Source: Clostridiales bacterium UBA4698 (GTDB lineage Bacteria > Bacillota > Clostridia > TANB77 > UBA1234). Taken from it: a stretch of 64,000 bases of DNA. The stretch covers positions 62,001 through 126,000 of the forward strand of contig DHKI01000007.1 in the NCBI GenBank assembly GCA_002404755.1, in the 5' to 3' direction. A model generated the notes under the pieces. It had not been told where the DNA came from. It worked only from the letters and a program-made list of their open reading frames with translations, and did not search any database. Below, in pieces: positions 17,363-26,244 of the stretch. The translations under genes were made by a program, and so were the position numbers. Every line of letters begins with the position of its first letter. Positions within the stretch are counted from its first letter, which is position 1.

Positions 17363-17399
17363 AAAAATGTAGCGGAGCTTAGGTGGGCTCCATAAAAAA
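17363..17399 (+). repeat. Dispersed hairpin element, copy 1
   Basis: A sequence of about 37 bp, AAAAATGTAGCGGAGC plus TTAGGTGGGCTCCATAAAAAA, that recurs with changes at 48889-48925. GGAGC (17374-17378) pairs with GCTCC (17387-17391). It precedes the cation diffusion facilitator gene by about 20 bp. Confidence 0.5.
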
Positions 17400-17420
17400 C
17401 AATAATATGGAGATGATTAA

Positions 17421-18296
17421 ATGAGAGTACAAGAGTTAGAAGAACGAAGCAAAGAAACTAAAAAAGTAGGAATTGTTGGAATAATCGGAAATGTATTTTT
17501 GTTTGTGATAAAAATAATTGTTGCAATACTTAGCAAAAGTAATGCTATGCTTGCAGATAGTATAAACAGTGGTACAGATGTCTTGTCTTCGCTTATGACT
17601 CTAATAGGTGGAAAGATAGCTGGCGAGCCATCAGATGAAGACCACAACTATGGTCATGGAAAAGCGGAATACATATTCTCGCTAATCATAAGCTTAATAA
17701 TGGGTTACTTAGCACTAAGGATTGCATGGAATGGTATAAACTCTTTAATAGATGGTGCAAAATTTGATTTTTCTCTTTCACTTATTATTGTGTGCATTGT
17801 GACAATAGTAACAAAGTTTAGCTTGTATCGTTATACTAAGAAAATTGGAAAAAAATCAAACAACATACTAATCCTTGCTAATTCTGAAGACCATATAAAC
17901 GATGTTTACACAACACTTTCTGTTTTAGTTGGCATACTTGCAGCATTAGTAAATTTATACTGGCTAGATGGAGTCGTTGCAATAATTATCGCAATCAGAA
18001 TTTTATACACGGCCATAGAATTTTTTATGCAAAGTTATAACGTGTTACTAGATGTATCAATGACCGAAGAAGATATAAAGAAGATAGAAGATATAATAAA
18101 AACATATGAAAAAATAGACCATATAGATAAAGTAACATCAAAGGCAGTCGGCAACTCATTTATAGTAATCGTAAAAGTATCTGTTGATGGAAATATGACA
18201 GTAAAAGAAAGCCACGAAATCGTAGGAAAATTGAAAGCAGAAATATTAGAACAAAAGAATGTGTATGATGTAATTGTGCATGTGAATCCAGCATAA
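17421..18296 (+). CDS. Cation diffusion facilitator family transporter
   Basis: A 291-residue membrane protein of the CDF (CzcD/FieF) family that exports divalent metals such as Zn, Fe, Mn or Cd in exchange for protons. The first metal site is visible as ADSINSGTD in TM2 and the SDEDHNYGHGKAEY loop is characteristic. A second AxxD-type site (NSEDHINDV) lies in TM5. The C-terminal roughly 85 residues form the cytosolic ferredoxin-like dimer domain. SD GGAG precedes ATG 17421. It lies directly behind the Fe-S assembly genes, but the gap carries a terminator, so it is a separate unit. Metal specificity cannot be read from sequence. Confidence 0.92.
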   Translation: MRVQELEERSKETKKVGIVGIIGNVFLFVIKIIVAILSKSNAMLADSINSGTDVLSSLMTLIGGKIAGEPSDEDHNYGHGKAEYIFSLIISLIMGYLALRIAWNGINSLIDGAKFDFSLSLIIVCIVTIVTKFSLYRYTKKIGKKSNNILILANSEDHINDVYTTLSVLVGILAALVNLYWLDGVVAIIIAIRILYTAIEFFMQSYNVLLDVSMTEEDIKKIEDIIKTYEKIDHIDKVTSKAVGNSFIVIVKVSVDGNMTVKESHEIVGKLKAEILEQKNVYDVIVHVNPA

Positions 18297-18380
18297 ATAA
18301 ATTTAAAGAAAAATTGCAACATGCAATTTATTGTTGCAAATTGTTACAATATTTAAATTTGCTTGAAAGATAAAAATAAA

Positions 18381-18408
18381 GCTCACGAAAAACATGAGCC
18401 TTCTTTTT
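18381..18408. terminator. Bidirectional terminator between convergent genes
   Basis: GCTCACG (18381-18387) pairs with CATGAGC (18393-18399), with T-rich tracts on both strands. A second stem, TTGCAAC (18314-18320)/GTTGCAA (18333-18339), lies upstream. Confidence 0.7.
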
Positions 18409-18980
18409 TATGCCAATATATTTTGAATTTTCTCTTTCATTTCATCTAAAGGAATTAAGTTATCAAATTTAACAACATGAATGTTTTTATATTTCTCTGA
18501 GATTTCATCAGCTAGCTTTAAATAAGCATTTTGTTGATTTATGCTACTTTCTTTATTAAATTTTGCATACTTTATAGAAGCCTTATTTTCTCTATTTAAT
18601 CTCTTTTCAAATTCGTTTTCGTCGCTTAAATATAATGCAATAAAGTAAATATCAAAATCCAATTTGCTAAGTCTTTCTAGTAATTCTTCATACACATCAG
18701 AAAAAGAATAATCCTTAAAACCTAGTCTGCAGTACACTTCTTCTGTAAAAAATGTTCTATCAAATAAAAGGTTGATAGAATCGTTTTCTAAGTTTTTTAT
18801 ATAATCAAGTAAAGCAAAATACATCTTCTTGGATTTTTCTTTGCCTGCTACAGTTTTATCAGATGTACCACTTAATCTATAAAGATTGGTGTATGGAAGA
18901 TAAAACCTTATAAAATCAGTAACTGTAGTTTTGCCAGCACCTTGTGGACCTTCAACAATAATTAGTTTTGAATTTGCCAT
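18408..18980 (-). CDS. Deoxynucleoside/thymidylate-kinase-like P-loop protein
   Basis: A 190-residue P-loop kinase with Walker A EGPQGAGKTT at residues 9-18 and an LLFDRTFFTEEVY motif near residue 70 resembling the DR(T/S/H) motif of deoxynucleoside and thymidylate kinases. A lid-like NRENKASIKYAKFN segment follows near residue 133. Substrate unknown. The start is preceded by GAGGTGATTTTAAA, a good ribosome site. It is transcribed convergently with the cation transporter and divergently from the cysteine desulfurase, so it is a single-gene unit. It is the third P-loop nucleotide-kinase-like gene in the left third of the window. Confidence 0.7.
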   Translation of the reverse strand: MANSKLIIVEGPQGAGKTTVTDFIRFYLPYTNLYRLSGTSDKTVAGKEKSKKMYFALLDYIKNLENDSINLLFDRTFFTEEVYCRLGFKDYSFSDVYEELLERLSKLDFDIYFIALYLSDENEFEKRLNRENKASIKYAKFNKESSINQQNAYLKLADEISEKYKNIHVVKFDNLIPLDEMKEKIQNILA

Positions 18981-19183
18981 TTTAAAATCACCTCAAAAAA
19001 TTTATATCACATTAGGAAAAAATGTGCAATGAAATTTGAAAAGTAGAAAAAGTTAAAAAAGAATTGTTGATAAGGCAAGTAAAAATTTATTCATAATTTC
19101 TAAAAATTCGAGTAAAAACTTAATCAAATTTGGAAAATTGTGCATATTATAATATGAATATAAAAAAGAGAGGTTGTGGATAT

Positions 19184-20330
19184 ATGAGAGAAATTTACGT
19201 TGACCATTCAGCTACTACCAAAATGAAAAAAGAAGTTTTAGAAAGTATGATGCCATATTTAACTGAAAAATTCGGAAATCCATCTACGATGTATAAATAT
19301 GGGATAGAAAATAAAAGAGCAATTGAAGAGGCAAGGAAACAAGTTGCAAGGGCAATAGGTGCGGAAGATGAAAGTGAAATTTATTTTACATCTGGTGGCT
19401 CAGAGGCAGATAATTTAGCACTCAAAGGAATTGCAAAGTCTAGGAGAAGTAGAGGGAAACATATTATAACAACACAAATAGAACATATGGCAATTTTAAA
19501 TTCATGTAAGCAATTAGAGAAAGAAGGATATGAGGTATCTTATATTGGCGTGGATTCGGATGGTATTATAAGATTAAACGAACTAGAAAATGCTATAAGA
19601 GATGATACGATACTGATTTCTGTTATGTTTGCCAATAATGAGATTGGAACAATTCAGCCTATCGGCGAAATTGGAAAAATAGCCAAAAGTAAAAATATAC
19701 TTTTTCATGTAGATGCAGTTCAAGCTGTTCGGAAGTGTAAAAATTGATGTTGAAAAATTGCATATAAATTTACTATCAATGTCGGCACATAAATTTTATG
19801 GACCGAAAGGAATTGGAGTCTTGTATATAAAAAATGGAATTTTGATAGAACCGCTAATTGCAGGTGGACATCAAGAAAGAAATATAAGAGCCGGAACAGA
19901 AAATGTGCCTGCAATTGTTGGGATGGGAAAAGCGATAGAATTGGCAAGTAAAAATATAGATGCATATTCAAAAAAGCTTGCATATTTGAGAGATTATTTT
20001 ATTGTTGAAATTCAAAAAAACATTTCTTTTGTGAGATTAAATGGTCACATATATAAACGATTACCTGGAAATGTTAATATATCAATCGAAGGTGTAAATA
20101 ATAATACTTTGATGCTTTTACTTGCTGAAAAAGGAATATATTGTTCAGGTGGTTCTGCATGTTCAACAGGTCAAAAGTCAGCATCGCATGTGTTAAAAGC
20201 AATTGGATTACCTGATGAGGTCGCAAACTCCTCAATTAGAATTACATTTGGAGAAGAAAATACGATTGATGATGTGAAGTATATTGTTAAATCGTTAAGT
20301 GAAGTTGTCGCAAGGCTTAGAAATAAATAA
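19184..20330 (+). CDS. Cysteine desulfurase (NifS/IscS family), split by a +1 frame break at CGG
   Basis: A PLP enzyme that takes sulfur from cysteine for Fe-S clusters and thiolated tRNAs. From ATG 19184 (AGAGG site; a TATAAT at 19148-19153 rules out an earlier start) the protein reads normally to FHVDAVQAV, then meets CGG 19730-19732 after 182 codons and stops 9 codons later. Skipping C19730 gives AVGSVKIDV, the exact family motif, then SAHKFYGPKG with the PLP lysine and GSACSTG with the catalytic cysteine, to the stop at 20330. The joined length is 381 residues, typical for NifS. It probably serves the sufCB pair. An inactive gene would leave that system without a visible sulfur donor here. 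Confidence 0.9.
19727..19735 (+). other. CGG +1 recoding site 3 (cysteine desulfurase)
   Basis: Zero frame reads GTT CGG AAG. The family reading is GTT, skip C, GGA (Gly), AGT, GTA. It restores the highly conserved DAVQAVG motif. Confidence 0.78.
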
Positions 20331-20380
20331 AAATATTATTACAAAAATATTACATTTTCATTACAAATTGATAACAAGCC

Positions 20381-20409
20381 TTGTACTTTTATATACATTT
20401 ATATAAAAT
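20381..20409 (+). promoter_or_regulatory. Promoter of the type IV pilus operon
   Basis: TTGTAC (20381-20386), 17-bp spacer, TAAAAT (20404-20409). A leader of about 145 nt precedes the first gene; I see no recognised riboswitch in it. Confidence 0.5.
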
Positions 20410-20559
20410 ATTTATGAAATGTTTAGAGACTCGAAGTATTACGGCTATAAGAAAAAATGCATTTATTTCCAAGAAAAGTATACAAATGAAAAAACATTGG
20501 AATAATAAGCATGAGCAGATAAAGTATATTTAAAAACTAAGGTGTAAAGGTGTGAAGTT

Positions 20560-21357
20560 ATGAAAAATTTTTCTAAATTGGTAAAACAAATTCTAATATT
20601 GGGAATAATTTTAGCAAATATAGCTACAGTTACTTTTGCTGCGTGGTGGGGAACACCAGGATATGAGTGGTGCTTTTCAAAGGGAATTACCACTATAATG
20701 ACACAAAAAGAAATGACAAAGAAAGTTTCACAAGCAGATTTTTATGCGATTGTTTTAAAGTATTTAAGATATAAAGGCGTTGAACCAGGTAGAAATGTAA
20801 TGCAAACAGTAGGTGATGTTTCATCAATGAACAGCACTTTACTTGGTATGATGAATACAATTGACAAGTATATAATCAAAGATACTCTTACAGCATTAGA
20901 GTATAGACAAGTAATGACATATATGGAACATGCTGAAGGAATTGTTGACAAACAACAAAATTTAATTTCTAGAGATGACATTAAGTCTTTTAAATTGTAT
21001 ATGTCATTAGCTAGATATAAAGCAGCAAAGCTTATAGACAACACTGCGTATAGAACGCAAGAAGTCGCTAAAAACAGCAATGTTAAGTTTGCAGAAATAT
21101 TAGACTATGGAATAAAACCGTATTATGGAAATATAACAAGAAAAGAATTCTTAATATTGATGTTTAGTTTGTTGTCAGATCAAAATATATCTGAAGAAGA
21201 AATTTTACAACAATATAATGAGTCAGGAGTACTGATTGGATACAACAGCGATTTGATGCTACAGAAAGAAATTACGTACTCGGAAATTTTTACATTCTTA
21301 TATAGATTTGAAGCATTTGATTTTAATCCATCAGAAAGTAATGAAACAGAAGAATAA
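20560..21357 (+). CDS. Secreted SLH-like protein at the head of the pilus operon
   Basis: A 265-residue exported protein: positive N-terminus, hydrophobic segment LILGIILANIATV, and a likely signal-peptidase site near TFAAW. The mature region has two stretches resembling S-layer-homology repeats: GYEWCFSKGITTIMTQKEMT with QADFYAIVLKYL, and YGIKPYYGNITRKEFLILMF followed by GVLIGYNSDLMLQKEITYSE. SLH-like domains attach proteins to the cell wall. As the first gene of the operon it may anchor or scaffold the pilus machine in the peptidoglycan. The exact family was not identified. Confidence 0.6.
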   Translation: MKNFSKLVKQILILGIILANIATVTFAAWWGTPGYEWCFSKGITTIMTQKEMTKKVSQADFYAIVLKYLRYKGVEPGRNVMQTVGDVSSMNSTLLGMMNTIDKYIIKDTLTALEYRQVMTYMEHAEGIVDKQQNLISRDDIKSFKLYMSLARYKAAKLIDNTAYRTQEVAKNSNVKFAEILDYGIKPYYGNITRKEFLILMFSLLSDQNISEEEILQQYNESGVLIGYNSDLMLQKEITYSEIFTFLYRFEAFDFNPSESNETEE

Positions 21358-21392
21358 TTACAAATATAATCTAAAGAAAAGGAGCAAGAGGT

Positions 21393-23210
21393 ATGCCAAG
21401 TTGTTTAGGATTCTATACAGATAAAAACATGATAAAGTATGCTAAAGTTAATAGAGACAAGACTTCGGGTATGTACATGTTAGAAGCCTATGGTGTGAAG
21501 TTCTATGACAATATAATTACTACAATAGACGAGATAGCACAAGAAGTTGGAATGGAACAATGCACTGTTTCATTGACGATGATGAATGAAGGATATCATG
21601 CAGTTGAAGTGTTTAGCGGATTGAAATCAAAAGACAGAGATGATTTGGTAAGAAGTGAATTTGATGCATTTTGCGAACAAAAGGGATTAGTTAGTACAGC
21701 ACTAGAACTTAGATATCAATTAGTACACAATACAGGAAATATCGATAAGTATGTTGCTCTTTGCAGTTATGTTTCAAAAGGCGAACTTGCAAATTCAAAT
21801 ACGAACTTTGAAGGTTTTAAGATTTCTTCGATTGCTCCGCTTGGACTTAGCGTTGGAAATCTATTTAACAACAAAGGTATAGACGAGGAAGCGGCTATAA
21901 TAAATATAGAAAATAAAACTACAGTTACAATACTTCTTAGAAATGAAATTCAAGATGTTATAGAAATACCTCTTGGAATGGAAGATATATTAGATAAATT
22001 AGCTGAAAAATATAATTCGTATGCAAAGGCATATGAGGCTTGCAAAAAAGTTTCGGTATATATAGATGATGTAACGGCACTTGATGAAGAAAGCAGAGAT
22101 ATACTAGACGTTGTGCTACCAGTATTATATGACATAAGACAAAGAGCTGATGCAATTATAGCACCTTACAAGAGACTTATAAAAACAGTATATATATCAG
22201 GCTCGGCAGTAACAATTAACAACGTAGATTTATATTTCCAAGAAAACTTTCCAAGCATGAGAGTTGAAAATGTTAAACCATTCTTTTTATCACAACAAGA
22301 TAAAGCGGCTCAAAATGAAATAATAGAAGTGAACAGTGCAATAGCGATAGCACTAAATGGTCTTGGAATGGTTGACCCAGATATAGATTTTTCTGGTGCT
22401 GCAAAAAGAGTAATGAAAGATAATCCACTGAGAGATGTTTTCGAAAAAATAAATTTAAAAGCAAAAATAACTGATATAAAAGCATCTTTTAAGGAATTTG
22501 GAGAAAATATAAAAAGTAAGGCTTTGACGCCAAAGAGAGCAAGAGGTGGAAGAGGTGTTCAATCACCAATTCAACAAGCTTTAGATAAAATAAAAGGTTT
22601 ATTAGGAAAAGGTAGCAAAGGAAAAGTTAGGGTTGCATTTGATGCAGATGTCAGGGGCCAAGGTGATTATGGCGGAATGGACTCTGGAGAGGGAACAGAA
22701 AGTTCACCATTAGATACATGGCTTGTTAGATTATTTGTAGCATGCTTATCAGTTTTTCTTATTTACTTTGTGTTAGCAGCATATACAACACATGCGTTAG
22801 AAACGAAAATTGCAGAGTCTGATAAAGTAATAGCTACAGTTGAAAGTAATATAAAAAGAGCTGAAGCAGATGCAGATTATATAAAGAATAAGACAGCAGA
22901 ATACTCAAGCAAAATTGCTAAACTTGAAGAAGTAATGGAAGTAATAGCAACAGAAAAAAGAAAGAGTAGTTTTGATATTCCTAATTTTATGAGCCAAGTA
23001 ATGTTTGTTATACCTCAAGGTGTTTCAATTACAAACATAGTTATAAATGATATGGGTGAGGTTGAAATCTATGCAGTTTCTTCTCAATACGCGCAACTTG
23101 GATATTTTGTTTCTAGATTAAAACTTGAAAAAATATTGTTAAACGTAGACATGACAGTACTTGAAATGGAACAAAATATAAAGATAAAAGTAGGAGGGGT
23201 GTTGCCATGA
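21393..23210 (+). CDS. PilM-PilN fusion, type IV pilus inner-membrane platform
   Basis: A 605-residue fusion of two proteins that are usually separate. Residues 1 to about 345 form the actin-like PilM domain (SCLGFYTDKNMIKYAKV start; phosphate-binding-type IINIENKTT; VYISGSAVTIN). A basic/Gly-rich linker, RARGGRG to GEGTESS, spans about residues 390-440. One transmembrane helix (about residues 445-468) is followed by a coiled coil and a PilN-like periplasmic domain (IPQGVSITNIVIND, SSQYAQLGYFVSRLK). Normally PilM binds the cytoplasmic tail of PilN; here the contact is covalent. SD GGAGCAAGAGG precedes ATG. Its stop overlaps the next start (ATGA). Confidence 0.8.
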   Translation: MPSCLGFYTDKNMIKYAKVNRDKTSGMYMLEAYGVKFYDNIITTIDEIAQEVGMEQCTVSLTMMNEGYHAVEVFSGLKSKDRDDLVRSEFDAFCEQKGLVSTALELRYQLVHNTGNIDKYVALCSYVSKGELANSNTNFEGFKISSIAPLGLSVGNLFNNKGIDEEAAIINIENKTTVTILLRNEIQDVIEIPLGMEDILDKLAEKYNSYAKAYEACKKVSVYIDDVTALDEESRDILDVVLPVLYDIRQRADAIIAPYKRLIKTVYISGSAVTINNVDLYFQENFPSMRVENVKPFFLSQQDKAAQNEIIEVNSAIAIALNGLGMVDPDIDFSGAAKRVMKDNPLRDVFEKINLKAKITDIKASFKEFGENIKSKALTPKRARGGRGVQSPIQQALDKIKGLLGKGSKGKVRVAFDADVRGQGDYGGMDSGEGTESSPLDTWLVRLFVACLSVFLIYFVLAAYTTHALETKIAESDKVIATVESNIKRAEADADYIKNKTAEYSSKIAKLEEVMEVIATEKRKSSFDIPNFMSQVMFVIPQGVSITNIVINDMGEVEIYAVSSQYAQLGYFVSRLKLEKILLNVDMTVLEMEQNIKIKVGGVLP

Positions 23211-23809
23211 TAAAGAAAATTGTACTTATATTATTGTCTGCTTTGTTTGGCTATTTGACGTATGTGGCATTTATGTTTGGCATAGATATAAATTTAAACT
23301 TGCCATTTAGTACAAAGGTGTTACCTTATAATCAAATCATGACAAACGGCACAACTCTTAATTCTAAAATAACAAGAATAAATACTTTGAATACGACGGA
23401 AGTGGCACTTAAGAATAATGAATTAGACACGCAAAGAGCAAACTTCGAAGAAAAAAGAGATGCATATGCTAAATTGGAAGCTGAAGCTTCTGAGGAAGAA
23501 ATTGCAGAAGCAAATAAAAAGCAAGAATACTTGTTAGATTATTTGTGGATTGTAATAGGTAACTATGCAAACGATAACAATGTAAGATTTAAGATGACAA
23601 CTGATGAGGTAAATTTAAGAATTAACTTTGATATAACAGGTTCTTATATATCAATAATAAACTTCATTTATGATATTGAGAATGACAAGAATTTAAAATT
23701 TAATTTAAATGGAATAGAATTAGCAAGTAGTTCATCAGCAGATACAACAAAAGCAAGTTTTTCTGTTGATGGCATTACAGTAAAAACAACTAATGTTCCA
23801 ACAACTTAA
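23207..23809 (+). CDS. PilO-like type IV pilus assembly protein
   Basis: A 200-residue bitopic protein with an N-terminal membrane helix (KIVLILLSALFGYLTYVAF), a coiled coil (residues about 75-110) and a ferredoxin-like periplasmic domain (VRFKMTTDEVNLRINFDITG, YISIINFIYDIEND). This is the PilO layout; PilO pairs with PilN between membrane and cell wall. The start overlaps the PilM-PilN stop by 4 bp, so translation is coupled. Overall similarity to PilO is by layout and position rather than by invariant residues. Confidence 0.7.
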   Translation: MIKKIVLILLSALFGYLTYVAFMFGIDINLNLPFSTKVLPYNQIMTNGTTLNSKITRINTLNTTEVALKNNELDTQRANFEEKRDAYAKLEAEASEEEIAEANKKQEYLLDYLWIVIGNYANDNNVRFKMTTDEVNLRINFDITGSYISIINFIYDIENDKNLKFNLNGIELASSSSADTTKASFSVDGITVKTTNVPTT

Positions 23810-23829
23810 TTTGGGATGGAGGAATGTAA

Positions 23830-24168
23830 ATGAAAAAGGCTTTGAAAATTTTAAAAGAAGTTGGTATTGGAGTAGGTTTATTTGCAGGAGTCTCTATAGG
23901 ATTAGTTGTATTTCTTAGAGCAAAGGTGCCAATAGATGTTGCAATACCAGAGGCTAACAATTGCAATACGATTGATAAAAATGATTATCTTGTTGCGAAT
24001 GATGGTATTGAAAATGCTCAAAGTGCAACGGTAATATATGAATCTACAACAGGAGATTTAGATATATATGGCTCTGAATTAAGATATATTTCTGGTACGA
24101 CAGAACCATTTTCAACAAGTCAGCCAGGTACATCAGATATACCTACAGACGTAATCAGAAATCAATAA
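23830..24168 (+). CDS. Small membrane-anchored protein of the pilus operon
   Basis: 112 residues: a short basic N-terminus, one transmembrane helix (GIGVGLFAGVSIGLVVFL), and an extracytoplasmic part of about 80 residues rich in Thr/Ser/Asp with no family I recognise. It lies between PilO and the prepilin peptidase in the position where PilP sometimes occurs, but it has no PilP motif. SD GATGGAGGAA precedes ATG. It is followed by an imperfect hairpin at 24196-24222. Confidence 0.6.
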   Translation: MKKALKILKEVGIGVGLFAGVSIGLVVFLRAKVPIDVAIPEANNCNTIDKNDYLVANDGIENAQSATVIYESTTGDLDIYGSELRYISGTTEPFSTSQPGTSDIPTDVIRNQ

Positions 24169-24195
24169 TAACTTTAATATTCTTGCGGAAAGGGA

Positions 24196-24226
24196 GGGGT
24201 ATGCATAAAAGATGTATATCCCTTTT
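24196..24226 (+). terminator. Weak intra-operon hairpin
   Basis: GGGGTATGCAT (24196-24206) pairs with ATGTATATCCC (24212-24222) with two wobbles; followed by TTTTGTATT. It may attenuate transcription into the peptidase and minor-pilin genes. Confidence 0.45.
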
Positions 24227-24248
24227 GTATTAGAAAGGAAATAGTAAG

Positions 24249-25043
24249 ATGAACATTTTTATTTATATAATGATATTTATAGCAGGAACTGTATTTGGAA
24301 GCTTTTTTTCATTAGCTGTATATAGAATTCCAAGGAAAGAAAACATAACGTATGTGCAATCTCACTGTGTAAAATGTAATCACAAATTAAGACCATTAGA
24401 TTTGATACCAATTTGGAGTTATGTTTTTTTAAGAGGCAGATGTAGATATTGTGGAGAAAGAATAAGAAGCAGGTATGTTCTACTTGAACTAACTTCAGGT
24501 ATTACATTTGTTTTAGTAGCACTAGCTTTAAACATTGGATTTTATAGCTCACTATTAGAATTTATAAAATTATTTTTGATATACTTATATATAGTTGCAA
24601 TATTTATCATAGGTGGAATAGATAAAGAAAATAATTCAATACCAGATAGTGTGTTGTTATATTCTATAGTAATTGGTATTTTGAAATTAATATATAATAC
24701 TTATGTTGGTATGAACTTAGTGCCAAATATGATTGGCTTTCTTCTAATTCCTTTGATACTTGTAGGTATGAATATTATTTATAAAAAGAAAAAAGGAAAA
24801 GATATTGTAAGAATGGATTTAGTAAAATATGTTGCATCGATTGGATTATTTGTTGGATTTGATGTGCAATTAGTGACAATAGTAATTGCGGAAATAGTAT
24901 CATTATTTGGCAGACTAATCCATAGAAAAGAAAAAGTCCCATTTGGTTATTACATAAGCATAGCTTTTGTGCTATTGTTTCCATTAAAAATAATTATGCT
25001 TTTTGTTGCATTAAGTCAAATGCACAGAGAATGTTGGGGGTGA
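24249..25043 (+). CDS. Prepilin leader peptidase (PilD/TadV-type A24)
   Basis: A 264-residue polytopic aspartyl peptidase that cleaves type IV prepilin leaders. The N-terminal domain has the zinc-type cysteines CVKCNHKL and CRYCGERI seen in bifunctional PilD. The first catalytic Asp is in IGGIDKENNSIPD (canonical D-x-x-x-x-x-IPD). The second motif, normally GxGD followed by VK, reads RMDLVK, with the Asp one position earlier than expected, so either the active site is variant or my alignment is off by one. It is followed directly by the three minor pilin-like substrates. Confidence 0.87.
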   Translation: MNIFIYIMIFIAGTVFGSFFSLAVYRIPRKENITYVQSHCVKCNHKLRPLDLIPIWSYVFLRGRCRYCGERIRSRYVLLELTSGITFVLVALALNIGFYSSLLEFIKLFLIYLYIVAIFIIGGIDKENNSIPDSVLLYSIVIGILKLIYNTYVGMNLVPNMIGFLLIPLILVGMNIIYKKKKGKDIVRMDLVKYVASIGLFVGFDVQLVTIVIAEIVSLFGRLIHRKEKVPFGYYISIAFVLLFPLKIIMLFVALSQMHRECWG

Positions 25044-25050
25044 TTATTAA

Positions 25051-25434
25051 GTGAAGTCACAAAAAGGTTTTTCACTTATAGAAATAGGAATTGCACTTGT
25101 CCTATCAGGAATTTTTACGGTGTCTTGCATAACACTGCTTTCAGCAAGCAATGAAAATTACAGAATGATAGAACAAAGGAGTATTGCTTTGTCATATGCG
25201 ATGAAAGCAATCGAAGCATCATTACTAAGTGATGTTGGTATAAATATGGATGACATACAAAAGAAAGCGTTGGTTGAGAACAATATGCAAGTTACAGTCG
25301 ATTTAGAAGATGTGTTATCACAAGATGGAAATAAAAAACTTCAAATTGTAACTGCAAATGTAACATATCACATAAAGAGCAATGTTGCTGGTGGAGAGAA
25401 AACATTAACATTAAAAACGTTGAATGTCGACTAA
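25051..25434 (+). CDS. Type IV minor pilin / pseudopilin with canonical Glu5
   Basis: 127 residues. The leader KSQKG is followed by FSLIEIGIALVLSG, a class III prepilin signal with Glu at mature position 5, which is needed for neutralising the N-terminus during assembly. The start is GTG 25051, preceded by GGGGGTGATT. The rest is a small periplasmic domain with no cysteines. It is the only pilin in the operon that keeps Glu5, which suggests a role in initiating or capping the fibre. Confidence 0.82.
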   Translation: MKSQKGFSLIEIGIALVLSGIFTVSCITLLSASNENYRMIEQRSIALSYAMKAIEASLLSDVGINMDDIQKKALVENNMQVTVDLEDVLSQDGNKKLQIVTANVTYHIKSNVAGGEKTLTLKTLNVD

Positions 25435-25449
25435 GTAAGGAGGAAAGTT

Positions 25450-25914
25450 ATGAGAGGACAAAAAGGTGTAACCTTAACTACACTTACAATATATATAATA
25501 GTTGCGACAATATTTTTAGGAACAGTGGCTTTTATAAATATAAATTTTATGTCTGAACTCGGACAATTGACTAAGAGAAGTAAAATAACAAACGAGATGA
25601 CAAAGTTTTATTCATTTTTTGTAGAAGATGTAAAATCAGCTAATAAGGTTTTAGAGTACTCAGACAACTATATAAAATTTGATAATGGAGTACAATATTC
25701 TGTGACGTATCGTTCAAATAAAGAATCAGTAGGAGAACAAGAATATGATGTGTACGAAATAAATAGAGGAAGTGCACTTATTACAGATAAAATATCAGGT
25801 GTATTTTTTGATTATAATAATGAGGACAAGTATATAAAAGTGCGATTATATTACAACGATAATGATGTAATCAAAAACGATGAACAATTTTTTAAAGTTG
25901 GTCGTGGATATTAA
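25450..25914 (+). CDS. Pilin-like protein lacking Glu5
   Basis: 154 residues with a short leader RGQKG followed by VTLTTLTIYIIVATIFLG. The hydrophobic N-terminal helix is pilin-like, but mature position 5 is Thr rather than Glu. The following region has a KITNEMTKFYSFFVEDVKSANKV helix typical of minor pilins (GspJ/PilW-like in placement). SD AAGGAGGAAAG precedes ATG. It is one of three consecutive small pilin-like genes. Confidence 0.7.
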   Translation: MRGQKGVTLTTLTIYIIVATIFLGTVAFININFMSELGQLTKRSKITNEMTKFYSFFVEDVKSANKVLEYSDNYIKFDNGVQYSVTYRSNKESVGEQEYDVYEINRGSALITDKISGVFFDYNNEDKYIKVRLYYNDNDVIKNDEQFFKVGRGY

Positions 25915-25932
25915 AGCAAGGGAGAGAAACAT

Positions 25933-26124
25933 ATGAAAAGTGAAAAAGGTTCTGTTACGATAGCAATATTGATAGCTATGTTAATTTTTTCAATATATGG
26001 CATTGCGTTTTATGGAAATAGTGCAAGTGCATATATAAGACAAACAAGAACTATAGAAGCTATACAAAAAGTGTATTCAAAAGATGTTGAAAATGCACAT
26101 AAAATCGTAGAAACATTGGAATAA
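25933..26124 (+). CDS. Short pilin-like protein
   Basis: 63 residues: leader KSEKG followed by SVTIAILIAMLIFSIYGIAF, then a polar helix. It is essentially only the pilin N-terminal helix with no globular domain, and position 5 is Ile. SD AAGGGAGAG precedes ATG. A structural or regulatory minor component is likely; it is not recognised beyond the pilin-like N-terminus. It ends 120 bp before pilB. Confidence 0.6.
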   Translation: MKSEKGSVTIAILIAMLIFSIYGIAFYGNSASAYIRQTRTIEAIQKVYSKDVENAHKIVETLE

Positions 26125-26244
26125 AAATGCAGTACAGGTAAAAAATGAACTTGCATCAAAAATATTGACTTGTATTTTAAATATATTTAAAATAAATATT
26201 AGATAAGTAGAGTTTTTTGTTACTAATGAGGAGGAGAATGAATT

